DNA of 64,000 bases, taken from Suillus spraguei. Taxonomy: Eukaryota; Basidiomycota; Agaricomycetes; Boletales; Suillaceae. How positions within the stretch are numbered: the stretch's first letter is position 1; each line of letters opens with the position of its first letter. Both the position numbers and the translations under genes were made by a program. Where the stretch lies: NCBI GenBank assembly GCA_016800925.1, contig JABCPU010000111.1:1-64000 (forward strand). The letters are read 5' to 3'. Below the pieces are notes generated by a model. That model did not search any database. It saw only the letters and a list, made by a program, of their open reading frames with translations, and was not told where the DNA came from. Shown here piece after piece: positions 22,098 to 35,319 of this stretch.

Positions 22098-24654
22098 TCA
22101 CATTGAATGCTTCCAATCAACCCGCGAATCACTGTATCTTCTTATTCGAAAACTTGAAAACAAGATCTGTGAGCAAAACCAGACACCGAAACCTAAATAA
22201 AAACGCCAACACTCACTACAGTGACCACAGTTCCGTCGCTCAACCTCTCCTTCCTCGGCACAAGCTCGTAGCCAAATACCTTTGGCAGTATTATTCGCCA
22301 TGCAGCCCAGTACAGCACGCCTGCGAACAAGAGGCCGATTCCAACGAGACAGTACCTATAGAACAAGGAATGAGATTAAGGGACGCATAGATAAGTGCTG
22401 GTGGAAGAACCGTACAGGTAATATGGTAGTGGTGGGGTGTCACCGACGCCATTGGCTGGTTTCAGGAAGGGGGCGACGAGGACTGGATGATTGGTCAGGG
22501 AAGAAAGGGTTGGAGCTGTAGATTGGCAACTCACGGAAGGAAGCAGCAGCCAAGAAGAATACAGCGAGAGGCCACCATACTACATAACACACATTAATGT
22601 ACCATACAAGAACAGCGATATACTTGCTCACCTTTGAATGGCCGAACAGCGTCTGGCTTCTTCCATCTCAGATAGAACAAACCCTGGCGACATCAAGAAG
22701 TAAGAAAAAAGAGTTGAAAGACGTACCACGACAATAAAGAAGTTGATGATCTGCTGTGGGTATCCTTGAACGTCTAAAATGAAGGGATAGGCAATGTTTG
22801 GGGGAGGCGCAATGATGACGATAACCTAGAAAACCAATCTGTATCGGATTAATATGGTTCTAGGGTAACACTTACACAGGGTATCAATTGGATAATCAAT
22901 CCCGGAAGTGGGGACTTCCCAGTGGGCCAATTTGAAGCCCAGAATTTGTTTCCAAATGGTAAGGGTAACCCTTCCTTTGCGAGCTCTATGATTGAAGTAT
23001 AGGCTAGGTAGAATCGCGGTGCTTTATATGACGAACCTTGGTTTACTCGTGATGCCGAAAAGGTCTAGAAAAGTTCTTGAGCCACACATTTCCATAGCAT
23101 CCCTTGACTTACTGTAGTGATAACACCCTGCGGCCCATCAGCAAATAGAGATTATGAAACAAAAACATAGGACTCACTCCAAGAGCGCTGTAATGAAAAA
23201 AAGAGTCAGGAAACGTTTGAACTCACAATGTCGAGCTCACCTAAGAGCAATGAAAACCGATAGGGCACGCTCCGCAACAGAACCAAAGACATTCCTGAAA
23301 AACAAAGCACCGACAGTGACCCCAGACTCGGTAATCTCTTGCTATTAATACTATTTAGTATTTCGTTCGTGGTGCATATAAAAAATAAGTCCTTACCTTG
23401 GTTGCAGCCGAGAAATAAGCCACATTTGCAAGCAAGTACAAAGCAGCGCATATACCAAGACCAAGCGGGGCAGCAATCTTGAGTGTCCTCACTGGATTAC
23501 GGACATTATTCATCACGTAGTTCACGTTGGACCACCCCCCATATGCGTACAGGACTTTGAAGGTGGCAGTAGCATACTGTCAAAACCATAATCAGCGCAT
23601 GAGGATATAAGAATATTATTGAACGTACGTCGTTGCTACTAGTGGAGCTCCCCACGAACGCGTTTCTGAAATTATAGTACGGATCTGTGACGTGGGTTTT
23701 TCCAGAGAGAACTACCCAGCCTGTGACTACGACGAATGCTAGAATTACGATCTTGAATGTCGAGAGCAACTGGAAGGAAATTTTTGAATATGATATGACG
23801 ATAGTGAAAAATGAAAGCTTACGTACATTCATGATCAGTACCCCAGTCTTGGGGGCTAATCCGTGCAGAAGGGTCACAAAGAAAATAACTAAAGGTGTGA
23901 GACGACCGCAACATGCCAGTTAGGTGGGAGATGTACCTCCAAGTGCAATTCCACGCTCATTCCAGCGACCTGCAGGTTGACCAGCGGCAACCAAGATACT
24001 ACATCATATCAGCAGGTCGTTTCATCAAAATACACAATACGCACTTGCTAGCAAAAACCTTGACCGAGCAATTAAAATTCAACACCAAATACCTACCCAA
24101 AATAAGACATGACTGACAATACAACCGCTCGCAGTGAATCCAAGTAATATAGCATTGGCAGCAAATACTAAGGTGGCGAGATACTTGGGCTTTCTGTAGA
24201 CGGCCTCGAGGTATACCTTCTCTCCACCACTGCGAGGGAACATGGTACCGAACTCGAGCCATATGAAGAGTCCACAAAAGCTAAGTAGAAACCCAAGGAC
24301 CCAGAGCATGAGGGAAGCGCCGACTGAGCCCACGCTAGAGAGAATGAAGGACGGTGTTGAGAATATACCGGTGCCGATGATCCTTCCAACAATAAGGAGA
24401 GTGCAGGAAGTTACTCCAAGGTGACGACCCATGCCTCCCGCAGTATCTGGATAATGTCAGACGAACAAACAGAAGGAATAGCGAGCAACCGCACCTTCTT
24501 CAAATGTCAATTCACCAGGACTCAGGTCAGTATCAGCGTTGGTTTGCTCTTGAAGCCCCTGATCCTTTTCGTCAAGCTGTAATTTGAATGCACGGTCATG
24601 CTGGTCTTCTTTCTCCTGCTTGCTTAACCGCGACCACCAAGTAGTAGTGGACAT
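22098..24654 (-). CDS. Amino-acid permease (APC superfamily, LAT/Mup1-like)
   Basis: A membrane amino-acid transporter resembling the fungal high-affinity methionine permease group. The ATG is at 24652-24654 (MSTTTWWSRLSKQEKED), after a hydrophilic N-terminus. Many short exons join in phase to the TGA at 22098-22100. TM1 carries the APC signature region GRIIGTGIFSTPSFILSSVG. Later segments: GLFIWLEFGTMFPRSGGEKV, ILAFVVVTGWVVLSG, VLYAYGGWSNVNYVMNNVRN (conserved TM6b-loop), ALSALGGVITTTFSASR, and the last TMs GLLFAGVLYWAAWRII. The C-terminal tail is short and charged. Frames look intact throughout. Methionine specificity is inference only. Confidence 0.88.
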
Positions 24655-25168
24655 TCTTGTGGATGGAGTGGGAGATATGAACAAATGATATCAGTGCCTT
24701 GAAGGCAGATAACAGGGCGCTAGCGATGGTTGAAGCGAGTTAGAACTTAGCATATTGCACTAACCGTAGATAGATTTTATTAACATTTGTGATCATCGTT
24801 GCCACCAAGTAGTCCTTCCTACATTCTCAATTACCATCCAACTGAAGGTGAAACACCAACACTGAGGAAGCTGAGGAAACAGGCAGTGGTGAGTGAGCAA
24901 GGTGGGGTAGAGGCGCAATGGTCAGATGCATCAGCATTGTGGACTAACTAGTTTAGTACCAGTTAACTCCGCGTGACGCCGTCACTCTGAACTCGTCATA
25001 ACTTTTCCAAGCGAGTGCTTAGTCCAACCAATGAAAACAGGTACCTGTCATTCTCAAAGGATAATTGCTGTACATAATCTAGTAATACTTGAGTCACCAC
25101 CTTCTATTTAACAACGAAATGTCTTATCATCCCCTCGTCCTATTTTTTTCTGCCTGCAGCGCTGGTCA
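24655..25168. other. Divergent promoter region
   Basis: Upstream region shared by the permease (minus) and the second MFS copy (plus). CTATTTAAC at about 25104 is a weak TATA-like element. Nothing else is seen. Confidence 0.45.
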
Positions 25169-27280
25169 ATGCCGGCCTCTCCTCCAGGAATCGTTTGTGC
25201 TGAGAGATCCCACACCCACGTACCAGATACAGATCATGTAAGTGATCCTCCCCAGCCCCATGATGTATCCGCCATCTCAAAAGACAATCTAGCGGATAAA
25301 ATTTGAACAGTTAGAAGATGAATGGCAACAAGACCTCGCCAACCCTAGAAATTGGTCTCCGGCAAGAAAATGGACAACCACTGCAATCGTCAGTTCTTCC
25401 GCCAGAGATATCTAACCATGAAGACTAATCTTGTTTTCCTGTCAGGTTGCGCTCTACACTTTTGTTACTCCGTTAGCAAGTTTCATTATGGCACCTGGAT
25501 TGCCAGACTTCGCCATAAAATATGGCATAAGCGATCCAACAGTCACAGCATTGACTCTCAGCATCTTCCTTCTTTCATTCGCCATCGGTCCTTTATTTGC
25601 TGCACCCTTGTCCGAAGTATATGGCCGTGTATGGGTACTTCGTCCTCTTCTTTAAGACCACTAGAATCGTCTCTTTAAATCAACTGCAAGGTACTCCATT
25701 TAGCGAACCTCTTCTTCCTCGGGTTCAATCTTGGTTGTGCGTTTTCAACCAACACTGCGTCTTTCCTTGTCTTTCGGTTCCTAGGTATGTCATGCAACCA
25801 CCAGGCTCATAAACGATCTTACTCTGTCCCAAGCTGGTTTGGCTGGGAGTGCGCCTGTAGCATGCGGCGGAGGTGTTGTTAGCGACCTCTTCTCCGAACG
25901 CGATCGCGCTGCAGGCATGGCACTATAAAATTTTGGACCCTTGATAGGTGCATTTCACACTCTGCCACCCTGACATGAATTCAGACTGAGTTCTGGCAAG
26001 GTCCTGCTATTGGCCCCGTCATGGGAGGCTTCATTGCAGAGTCGGTCGGAATACAATATGATTTCTATGTCGTCACAGCGATCTGTGGCATCGCCGCGGT
26101 GCTCGGCATTCCTTTTATGAGAGAATCCTATGCACCAGTCATTAGGCTTCATCGTGAAAAAATGACTACGGATCTCGAAAAGGTACCAGGGCATCCTGCC
26201 CTTGTCGCACATCACATGGGAAAATGGGCCTACTTATGGATCAACCTTAAGCGACCAATCATTCTTTTGACTCGGAGTTTTATATGTCTTGTCCTGAGTT
26301 TATACATGGCTCTGTAAGTTTGATTTGATATCACGCAGCTAACTAATGTCGTCTATTTAGGATTTATGGTTAGTACTTCGCACCATACGTGGAGTTATGC
26401 TGGATGTGGACTGAAATCAATCATCAGGTATCTACTATCTGATGTTTGCTACGTTCCCCGGTAAGGTCATATTCGCCTAGGACTGAGGAACAAGCATTAA
26501 ACCTTGCGTCCAGACCTCTTTTCGGAAGTATACCACTTCAGTACCGGAATCTCAGGTCTGACATATATTGGACTTGGCTTTGGATTCCTATCCGCCACCA
26601 TCTTCGGCATCAAACTTTGCAGCAAGATATACATATACGTACGTCAAGCCTGCCTCCTAATTTGGCCGCGTTGGCCAAAGCACTTATCTTATCTAGCTTG
26701 CTGCACAAAACGGAGGAAATGGTAAGCCAGAGATGCGCGTACCCGCTCTTATATTTGGCTCGTTTTTCGTACCAGTGGGACTACTGTGAGATGGATGCTT
26801 TTATCTACGCGATTCCTGATCTGATTCATCCACATCAGTTGGTATGGCTGGTCTGCCCAAGCGAAGGCCCACTTTATGATGCCCATCATCGGCACCGCTA
26901 TCTTTGGATTTGGATTAATGACAACTTTGTGAGTAGTGCCCCGCGTCATAGCTCTGTACAAAGCTAACCTCTATGAAGCCTTCCTATTCAATTATACCTC
27001 GTAGATACATTTACCTATGCTGCAAGCGCAACTGCAGCTGCTTCTGTGAGTTGCCCCCACCCTTGATATTACTGAAGTTCTCTGAATACATTACCAGACA
27101 TTTCGTTCGCTACTTGGATTTGCATTCCCTCTCTTTGGACAACAAATGTTCAGCGCACTCGGTTATGGGGGAGGCAACACCCTTCTTGCAGGTCTTGCCA
27201 TCGTCATCGGCATACCCTTTCCAATATGGATATATTATGCTGGCGAACGTATACGTGCAAGGAGCTCTTTGACTCGTTGA
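25169..27280 (+). pseudogene. MFS transporter paralogue with in-frame stop
   Basis: Same exon plan as the transporter at 16179-18261, including the 8-nt exon (at about 26361), and the same end IWIYYAGERIRARS. The start is MPASPPGIVCAERSHTH; an extra intron (GTAAGTGATC to CAATCTAG, about 77 nt) joins it in phase to FEQLEDEWQQDLANPRNWSP. In the TM5 region the paralogue reads ATG GCA CTG TAC, while this copy has ATG GCA CTA TAA, with the stop at 25926-25928 and normal coding on both sides. This stop is the only clear lesion, which suggests recent loss or a product truncated after about five TMs. Confidence 0.75.
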
Positions 27281-27514
27281 TCGTGTGGTTGACTTTCTTC
27301 AATATGATTGGTCATTGAAAGATTGAAAACGTGTGAAATACTTGACCCAAGGAGCGGACCAAGTTTGAGCACCTGGTCATCGGAGTATGGCTGAACTACG
27401 CTCTTTAAACATGATTCCTGTTCCTGTGGTAACGAGTGATACTTCTAGGTAATATTTGTGATCGCAATGTCGCAGTTCTTTCCAACACATGATTGTTATA
27501 ACTAAGTTACATCC

Positions 27515-27925
27515 GTTGCAAACCCGTAGTCTGTTTCTACACGAAAAAATATCGTGTCTCGCTCCTCCCAAGAGTCTGGCTTCCTGCTAGGCCAATCTTT
27601 CCTTGATCCGTGAGCGATGATTTTTCTGATTATTCGCTTCCTGAGCTTCTATAAATGTCTCTCCCAAAGCAGTCTTCCATTCCCAAGTGGATCCATCACA
27701 GGCTCTGGGATGTTCTATGGCATTCACCATAATGCCTAAGCCATTTTTGTTAGTTTTCCGTATTTTCGATGGGATCCCATTTGACGCGCCCAGTCCTCTC
27801 GCATAGCATTTACATAAATCAGTGTGTGCAGTGTGCAACGGAACCCAAACGACTCCGCAATATCCAAATCATGATACGCTTCCTTTGCTGTTGTAATCTT
27901 CTTCACACTTTGGCAGTTTCATTGT
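27515..27925 (-). repeat. Unknown gene-relic repeat, copy A
   Basis: First of three diverged copies of one unit. Read on the minus strand it encodes EAYHDLDIAESFGFRC, then past a GTAAATGC donor-like site IPSKIRK and AQEANNQKNHRSRIKERL. I do not recognise the family. Stops and shifts make it a relic. The adjoining frame at 27957-28154 (ending HVPTQGHFVISESPL) may be another exon of it. Confidence 0.55.
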
Positions 27926-27959
27926 CGATGGCGTGGGTGCCTATGGGATGATGCATTCA

Positions 27960-28600
27960 GAGCGGGGACTCACTTATTACAAAGTGGCCTTGAGTGGGCA
28001 CATGTGAGTTCACCACAATATGCAGGGTCTCGTTTCTAAAGCCTTCTGTAGGGTTCCGCAGTTTGCGCCAGTAGTAAGTTGACAATGCTGATGTGCAGGT
28101 GTGCCCTAACGCAGAAATCGATGACTTCAGACCGCATTCCAGATTGTGCAGCATCTGATGGGCTTTAGGGACACACCCTAGATAGATACTTGCTTCCCTT
28201 CCTTACCGCAGGCAGAGTTACGTGTTGCTGGCCCTGAATCGATGTCTCGCAGATGATATTGTCACGTTCACCGAGAGCTCATGCGCTCACCTTGTTGTTT
28301 TTACACATTCCAATTATATTTTTGTCAAAAACTCCATGTCATCAAGACGCAACTGCTTATTCAAGGTCTCCGTCAATGTACACTAAGGTATCGATCTCGA
28401 GGGTCTCCATAGCTGGCAACAAAATGCAGGACCTGGCAGACTGTAAGTGCGGATGTCATTCAATTCCATTTGTCTGCTCTTACCTCTTCATTTTCTAGTT
28501 GGTTCTACATTTCGAATTAACCTCTTGCTTCACTGGTAGACTAGCCACGACGGAGTTAGACTTGAGACCGGAGGGTTTCACGTATTATCTTCCCCATTCC
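27960..28600. other. Between relic copies A and B
   Basis: Apart from the minus-strand frame 27957-28154 noted with copy A, no gene is recognised. Confidence 0.4.
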
Positions 28601-28604
28601 GTCG

Positions 28605-29010
28605 CAAACTCGCAAACTGTTTCTACACCAAAAAAATTGTGTCCTGCCGCTCCCAAGAGTCTGTCTGTCTTCCTGCCAAGCAATTTTTCCTTCATCTGTG
28701 AGGGATGATTTTTCTGATTGATCGCCTCCTCAGCTTCTATGTCTCTCCTGAACCCAAACCGTCTTCCATTCTCGAGTGGATCCATCCTAGGATCTGGGAT
28801 GTCCTACCTGCGCCATTCACCAGTGTCTGTAGCCTTTTGGAACTTCTCCACATTTTCGATGGGATCTCATTTGATGGGCTTAGTCCTCTTAATATTTAAA
28901 CCGGTATGTGCTCTGCGCAACTGAAACCAAACGACCGTGCAATATCCAAATCATAATACACCTCCATTACTGTAATCCTCTCTACATCTTGGGAGTTTAT
29001 TGAACACACT
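28605..29010 (-). repeat. Unknown gene-relic repeat, copy B
   Basis: Minus-strand pieces match copy A: VYYDLDIARSFGFSC, EIPSKMWR, GWIHSRMEDGLGSG and AINQKNHPSQMKEKLLG. It lies just 3' of the first NACHT-WD40 gene and is part of the tandem duplicated unit. Stops interrupt it. Confidence 0.55.
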
Positions 29011-29315
29011 CTTGCCTCTGTTCATTTTGCTCGACGGCACCTCGGATGACTTGCTTCATTATACTATGATTGTTCTGCGCTCTCAAAAATCTGCGACTCG
29101 GTCACCTTTCTTGCACGACTTTCACTCGAACTACCACGAGTTCAGACTCGATATTTGCTAGGTAAATATACAATTTGCATGAAATTATCTTGCTACCGTA
29201 CTTGATGTAAGGTTCTTTGATGTTTTTACACGTCAGTTGTTGGAATCGGTCATCGTAATTACGAGCTAGAAGTATCCAGTTGATTAACTGCGAGTAACAG
29301 AAAAACGCTGGAAAC

Positions 29316-32300
29316 TCACTTATCATAGCAGTGCTGCCAGTGTATCCCATGCGCCATGTGACTCAAATCAAGCTCAACACCGCCCCTGGGTATCACCAAT
29401 GCAGTCTGAGGATTATAGAATAGTTTTCGAGAAGCGGGTGGTACCCAGAATAAGAGCCGACGGCTGGGTCCCATCATCCATCCATCTTCTCCCAGGAGAG
29501 CGAATGCCGACTTGTGGTCATCATGGGGGGTACCTTCAAGTAGCTCAGCAGTGTCATGCAGTGCATGAGTCGGGTCTGATGAGAAGGAAATGAAGTCATC
29601 GTTTGCAATGTTGGGTGTGAGGACGGCGGCCGTTGGATGGGACTGCAGCTGTCATGCAGGGACGATGCTGAACAGTTGTCTTTGCCGTGGTCCTGCAATG
29701 ACTTCCCAATCGGTGCGTACCAGACCCGGACAGAGCCATCATATGAATGGGAAATGATGCAAGTTCCATTCTGCGAGAAGGCTACTGAAGAAACGCCACA
29801 GTGTGCCCCGCAGGAGTTCACCAATTGGCTGCCCCGTTCCTGCATCCCACAGCCGGACAGTCTGATCGTCCGAACCAGAAACTATGCGAGTCCCGTCCGG
29901 CGAGAATGAGACTGAATTGATCGAACCAGTGTGCCCCTCCAAGGGCTCGCAGACAGGCTTCCCTGTCGCTGCATTCCACAGCCGGACAGTCATATCACTA
30001 GAACCAGTCGCAATGCGAGTCCCATCAGAAGAGAAGGAGACTGACATAACATAATCAGTGTGCCCTTCCAAGGACTCGCCAACTGGCTGCCCCGTCGCTA
30101 CTTCCCACAGCCGAATAGTCCTATCATCTGAACCAGAAATGATGCGAGTCCCATCCGGCGAGAATGAGACTGATCTGACCCAGGCAGTGTGCCCCTTCAA
30201 GGGCTCACCAACTGCCTGCCCTGTTCCTACATCCCACAATCGGACAGTCCTATCACGCGACCCAGAAACGATACGAGTCCCATCCGGCGAGAACGAGACT
30301 GAGTAGACTTCACCACTGTGCCCCAGTAAAGGCTCACCCACTAACTGCCCGGTGCCTGCATCCCACATCCGAACACTCCTATCCGCCGAACCAGTTGAGA
30401 TGCGAGTCCCATCCGTAGAGAACGAAACTGAGTTGACCCACCCAGTGTGCCCCAGCAAAGGCTCACCGACTGGCTGACCTGTCGCTGCATCCAACAGCCG
30501 GACAGTCCCATCCTCATAACCAGTCGCGAAGCGCGTCCCATCCGGCGATAGCGAGACTGAGGTGATTGAAGTAGCGTGCCCTTGCAAGGGCTGACTAACT
30601 GGCTGGCCTGTAGATGCATCCCACAGTCGGACAGTGTGATCTTCAGAACCAGTCGCGATGCGAGTCCCATCCGGAGAGAACGAGACTGATAGGACACTGC
30701 TAGTGTGCCCCAGCAAGGGCTCACCGACTGGTTGCCCTGTTGCTGGATCCCACAGTCGGACAGTCCCATCGATCGAACCTGTCACAATGCGCCTTCCGTC
30801 CGGCGAGAACGAAACTGAGTTGACGAATCCAGTGTGCCCCCGTAAGGGCTCACCAACTGGCTGCCCTGTTCCTACATCCCACAACCGGACAGTTTTATCG
30901 TCCGAACCAGAAACAATGCGAGTCCCATCCGGTGAGAATGAGACTGACCTAACCCAATCAGTGTGCCCGTCCAAGGGCTCACCGACTGGCTGCCCCGTCA
31001 CTACTTCCCACAGCCGAACAGTCTTATCTTCTGAACCAGAAACAATGCGAGTCCCATCCGGCGAGAATGAGACTGATCTGATCCAATCAGTGTGCCCCTC
31101 CAAGGGTTCACCAATTGGCTGCCGCGTTGTTACATCCCACAGCCGGATAGTCCCATCCGCCGAACCTGTCACGATGCAAGTTCCGTTTGGCGAGAACGAG
31201 GCTGATAAAACTGCATCAGAGTGCCCACATAAGGGATCACCAACGGGCTGCAATGTTGCGACATCCCACAGCCGGACAGTCTTATCGTACGAGCCAGACA
31301 CAATGCGTGTCCCATCCGGCGAGAAAGAAACTGAGGAAACTGAAGAGGTGTGCCCCAGCAAGGGCTCGCCTACTGGCTGCCCAGTCGCTGCATCCCACAG
31401 TCGCACAGTGCAATCATCCGATCCAGTTGCAATCCGAGTCCCATCCGGCGAGAACGAAACTGAGTTAACTTCATCAGTGTGTCCGCTGATCACAGTCTGA
31501 ACAGCCGTCCAGTTGATATCACGTCCAGATGCGACACGAAGAGAGTTGGGAAACCGTGCAGAAAACGTTTTGGATAGTGCAGAGTTGACGGGAGAGAATG
31601 GCAGTGCTGATACATAGAGATGAGGTGTGCTGTGCAAGATCATGCCGCCGAAAACTGCAATAAATCTCTGCACGTCCATTGCAGCGGACGAGGCGTCTTC
31701 GAATCCGGCGTGACCCTGCAATTGCGATTGCGTGTGAGCTGTTATCTGACACTCAATAACCATGTGCTGACCTTTAACCACTTAGCTATAACCGGAAGGG
31801 CGAGGACCGCACCCCTGAGCGCATTGATTATGCCGAGGACTTCAATCCAGAAGAGGAGTCGCTGATGGTCAAAGAATGATTTGATGTCTTCGGCGAGTCC
31901 CGGATCAAAGTCAGTCGCTTTTACATGGACAGGCCAAAATCGGCAGGCATAAGATAGATGTGGGGGGATGCACTTTTCAACTCGTTCTCGTAGCCCGGGA
32001 TCTTCTGAGTTGGGGAGATAAGATGATTTCAAACTGCAGATATTGAACGAAAGTCCATCTTTCATCACTCCAAGTGATGCGAAAGCAAGGTCTCGTTGTA
32101 CCTTTGACACGTCGACAAAGAACTCTCCACTACATTCAGGGTCTGTAAGGAAATCGCGGAAAGAGGCATGAAGGGGTCGGATGGGGGTGGATGAGTCGGT
32201 GGTGCCGCTCAGGAGGGGTCCCATGTGTTCGACCATGACTTGGACTTTGTAATGCTCGCTTTCATCTGGAAAATGCTTTCGCATAGCATTCAGGGCCTCC

Positions 32301-34585
32301 AAAGAGAGGGGTTCAGCCGCGCCAAGGATCTGTCCCATCACAGAACGAAATCTTGTTAGCTGTTTGTCCCGAGATGCGGTGCGCGTAGATTTATCCTTGG
32401 GTATGATCTTTGTCAAAATTAGCTGATAAATATCATCCAACAACCTCGCCCGATCAACAGGACTGCGGGATATCACAGCACCGAAGGACTCGATTGGAGA
32501 TGAGCCAGCAGGGGGTGCTTTGATGGATTCACAAGCAAGACGTGCCCACTCGAAAAGTCCATCAGCTCTTTTAGCCAACGTTGTGAAATCGCTATCCCCA
32601 AACTCTGAGAGCCCTTCCAGCTCCTTTGATACGTAAGTACGGATGTCGCGTTCTGCAGTGGCTGATGAAATGTCGTCCATGGACATCCGTTTGATATGCT
32701 GAGCACCTGCAAGCTCAGCTTCGATATCGCGAAGGGGGCGAGAAGTGATGATAATCCGGAAGTTGGCTGGGAGTTCCGTGATTCGTTGAGCACCTAGTTT
32801 GCCCGCAAGAATTTGCAGAAGGCGGGACCGTGTCTTGACCCCGCCGCTCTCGTCCAACGCCTCTATCAAGATGACGACAGGTCTTACAATAGACCCTGAG
32901 GGCTTCCCCAGCGGTTTCATGAGAAGCTCGTCCCACTGCTGGACGATATCTGCAGTGGTCTTGAGCGAACTTGCATCTTTGGCTGCCTCAGCCAATGCTC
33001 GTCTCATCTCCGGATCGCGGTCGGCCAGATCACGTGCGATGGTGGAAAAAATCTTGTCATGACGATGGTCGGCATCTCGTTGGTGATCGAAGCAGAAGCA
33101 TGAACCGAGCCCTCCCACATCATTGAACAAGTTAGCGATTGTGTGTGCGATCGCCGACTTGCCCTTGCCTGCAGGACCAGATAGCCAGAGCACGCGCTGG
33201 ACATTGTCTTCAGTGCTGTTGATCCAGTCTGTGATCTCAGATATGATTTCCGTGCGCGTCCCTGTTAGGCATTGTTTCCCGGTATCTCGGCCCGCGCCTT
33301 CTGCATATACCATACCGCTAAGGTCCAATATCTCGCCTGAAAAAGTATGAATAGACGTCGAATCATAAGCATGTGGGAGCCTTACCAGTACGGTGGACGA
33401 ATATTTCTACATCGCGAGTAGCCTGGTCCCGGAAGTTTTGCATGAGCGTATCCAACACGTCGATGTACTTTTGAGTCGTATCGTCTGTTTCCGAGATAAC
33501 ATTTTTTCCGAGTCTCTGCCCTATAACAGGAGTAAAGGATTGATAATGAGTAATTGAGTAAAGTATAGTAAGTCGTGGATTCCTCACAGAATTTTTTGGT
33601 CGCGGAGTAGTCTTTGATGAACTGGGAGCACTCGAGAGTCTGCTGAACTATTCGTCCGACGATGCCCTGCATCGACGGGATTCCGCCAAGAGTCGAGTCT
33701 TGCATCATGAAGTCGTAAACTTGACCCAACTTCTGGAGAAGTCGGAGTATCCCTTTGTCACGATCTGATTGAGCGAGAACAATCTGAATGGATGATGATG
33801 GCTGAACAGGAGATAAGACTCGGAGTAAAATAGTACGTACTTTGGATGCAGAAGACAGTAGGCCTAGTACCACCTTTGCGTAAGGGTGTACCTATCCAAA
33901 GGCATTAGTTCAGATCTAACCAAGAGGAATGGGTCCATACATCCGCGAGCTTCTCGATGACACTATCGAATATCTTGAGAGGTTTAAGATATGTCTCCTC
34001 GAAATTACATGCGTCCTCGAGATCTGCTGGTGCATTTTGTGCGATAGATGCTGTAGATGTCACAGGTCCTGACAATAGTTTCATGTCTTTCACGCCATCT
34101 TTGGCGTTCTGAAGTGCTAATTGTGGATTGATGCTCTGATCCGTACCAGAGGGAGCATGCTGAACCGGCACAACCAACAGGATTAATGAAGAGCTATAAA
34201 CTGAAAAGTGACCCACCTCAATATTCGGAGTCGATGAGGCACCATCACGATCGACATTCGGGGGAACAGGGTCGCGATGGTTGCGTGAATCCCTCAAGTT
34301 CGAGCGCTTGTGTGCAATATCAGCTCAATTCCAGTACACTCGGTAAGTATTGACTCACAGAAATTTTTTTGATTACACTATTCTTGACATTCCCCAGAAA
34401 CCGACAGATTTTGCCACGGGGCCGGCCCTAGACGTAACGATATATTCACGAGAGTCAACGTTTTTGCGACTTCAGAAACATCAGCCACATACCTGAGGGC
34501 GTTGAGCGGCGTTTGTTTCGTTGGAAGTCTTGATGCCTGGAGGAGGAACTGAGCTAGAGTCCGCTAATTGATTGGCATTGGTCAT
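29316..34585 (-). CDS. NACHT-WD40 (NLR-like) protein, copy 1; WD40 end frameshifted
   Basis: A STAND-type receptor: helical N-terminus, NTP-binding NACHT switch and WD40 sensor. Exons in phase: 34493-34585, 34359-34427, 34217-34306, 33941-34159, 33841-33891, 33588-33783, 33386-33520, then the NACHT exon from 33336 to about 31772. The WD40 exon follows. Walker A is GPAGKGKS and the Walker B region VVILIEALDE. There is also FRIIITSRPLRDI and a winged-helix-like PLHASFRDFLTDP. WD40 repeats of 43 residues follow, 13 complete. The 14th is broken by two one-base losses at about 29795-29805 relative to copy 2 (LRGTLWRF instead of LRGHTDGV), and a third base is missing at 29639-29641. The NACHT half is fully open. 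The N-terminal helical part may be a Goodbye-like signalling domain (inference). Confidence 0.85.
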
Positions 34586-35319
34586 GGTGACTGGGATTGA
34601 TACTCAGTGTGAGTGAAGTAGGGTGCGACAAGTTAGAAAAAAGGATGGGTCGATGTCATTTTAAATACACAATAGGCCACAAGCCTCGAGGCAATAATAT
34701 TTGCTGCTATTGACTTCGGGCGCTAAGCATTGGGTGGGTATCACGGAACTCCGGGAAATGCAAAGTCAAAAGAATGACTTGGGAGTGGACTCGTGTAGGT
34801 TTTCAAGTTGAGGTTGATCGAGATTCGAGAATATCAAACAGCAGAGTCAGGCGAGCTGTGGACACAATTAACAGGATCAAATTATTATCATAGTTGTATT
34901 CTTTTGCTGCAACTTGAACCAACGCTTCATGGACTGCTGTTGTCAAGTCTGCGACTTGTAATCCTCGCGACAAAAATGGTAATTCACTTTGTTCGATCAG
35001 GAGAATGGTACATTACATAATACTCGAACGGTAGTAGTTCGTCGGTCTCCAAGCTTCAAATGACGAACATCAATAAGTTTGTTATATTTCTTCCGTAAAC
35101 TCCGCCATGTACGGGGATATTCAGTGTTCCACAGTGACTCGTGCTGTCTTGTCAGATAATGATATACTTGCGAGAATGCGCTCATCAGGAGATAGTGGTA
35201 AATTGATATGGATGAGTCCCTGGGTGTGTCGTTCTCGAATTCATGCATTTTTCCATCCGAGGTCCATGCCAAGCAAATACCTGGATTGTTCGATCATCAA
35301 GGATGGACCCTTGCAAACA
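34586..35319. other. Upstream region of NACHT-WD40 copy 1
   Basis: Duplicated promoter-side DNA, matching about 41222-41790 upstream of copy 2. No separate gene is seen. Confidence 0.5.

Noticed and set aside
25250..25320. Apparent frameshift at the start of the second MFS copy
   Set aside because: A GTAAGT...CTAG intron of about 77 nt joins the two parts in phase, so this is not a lesion.
30058..31500. Long plus-strand open frames (up to 280 codons) with repeated PSGENET text over the NLR WD40 region
   Set aside because: They are exact antisense shadows of the 129-bp WD40 repeats; periodic stop-free antisense frames are expected there.
29800..31500. Regular direct repeats of about 129 bp that could look like a CRISPR or satellite array
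   Set aside because: The period equals 43 codons and the repeats encode WD40 blades in a long open frame; no spacers and the genome is fungal.
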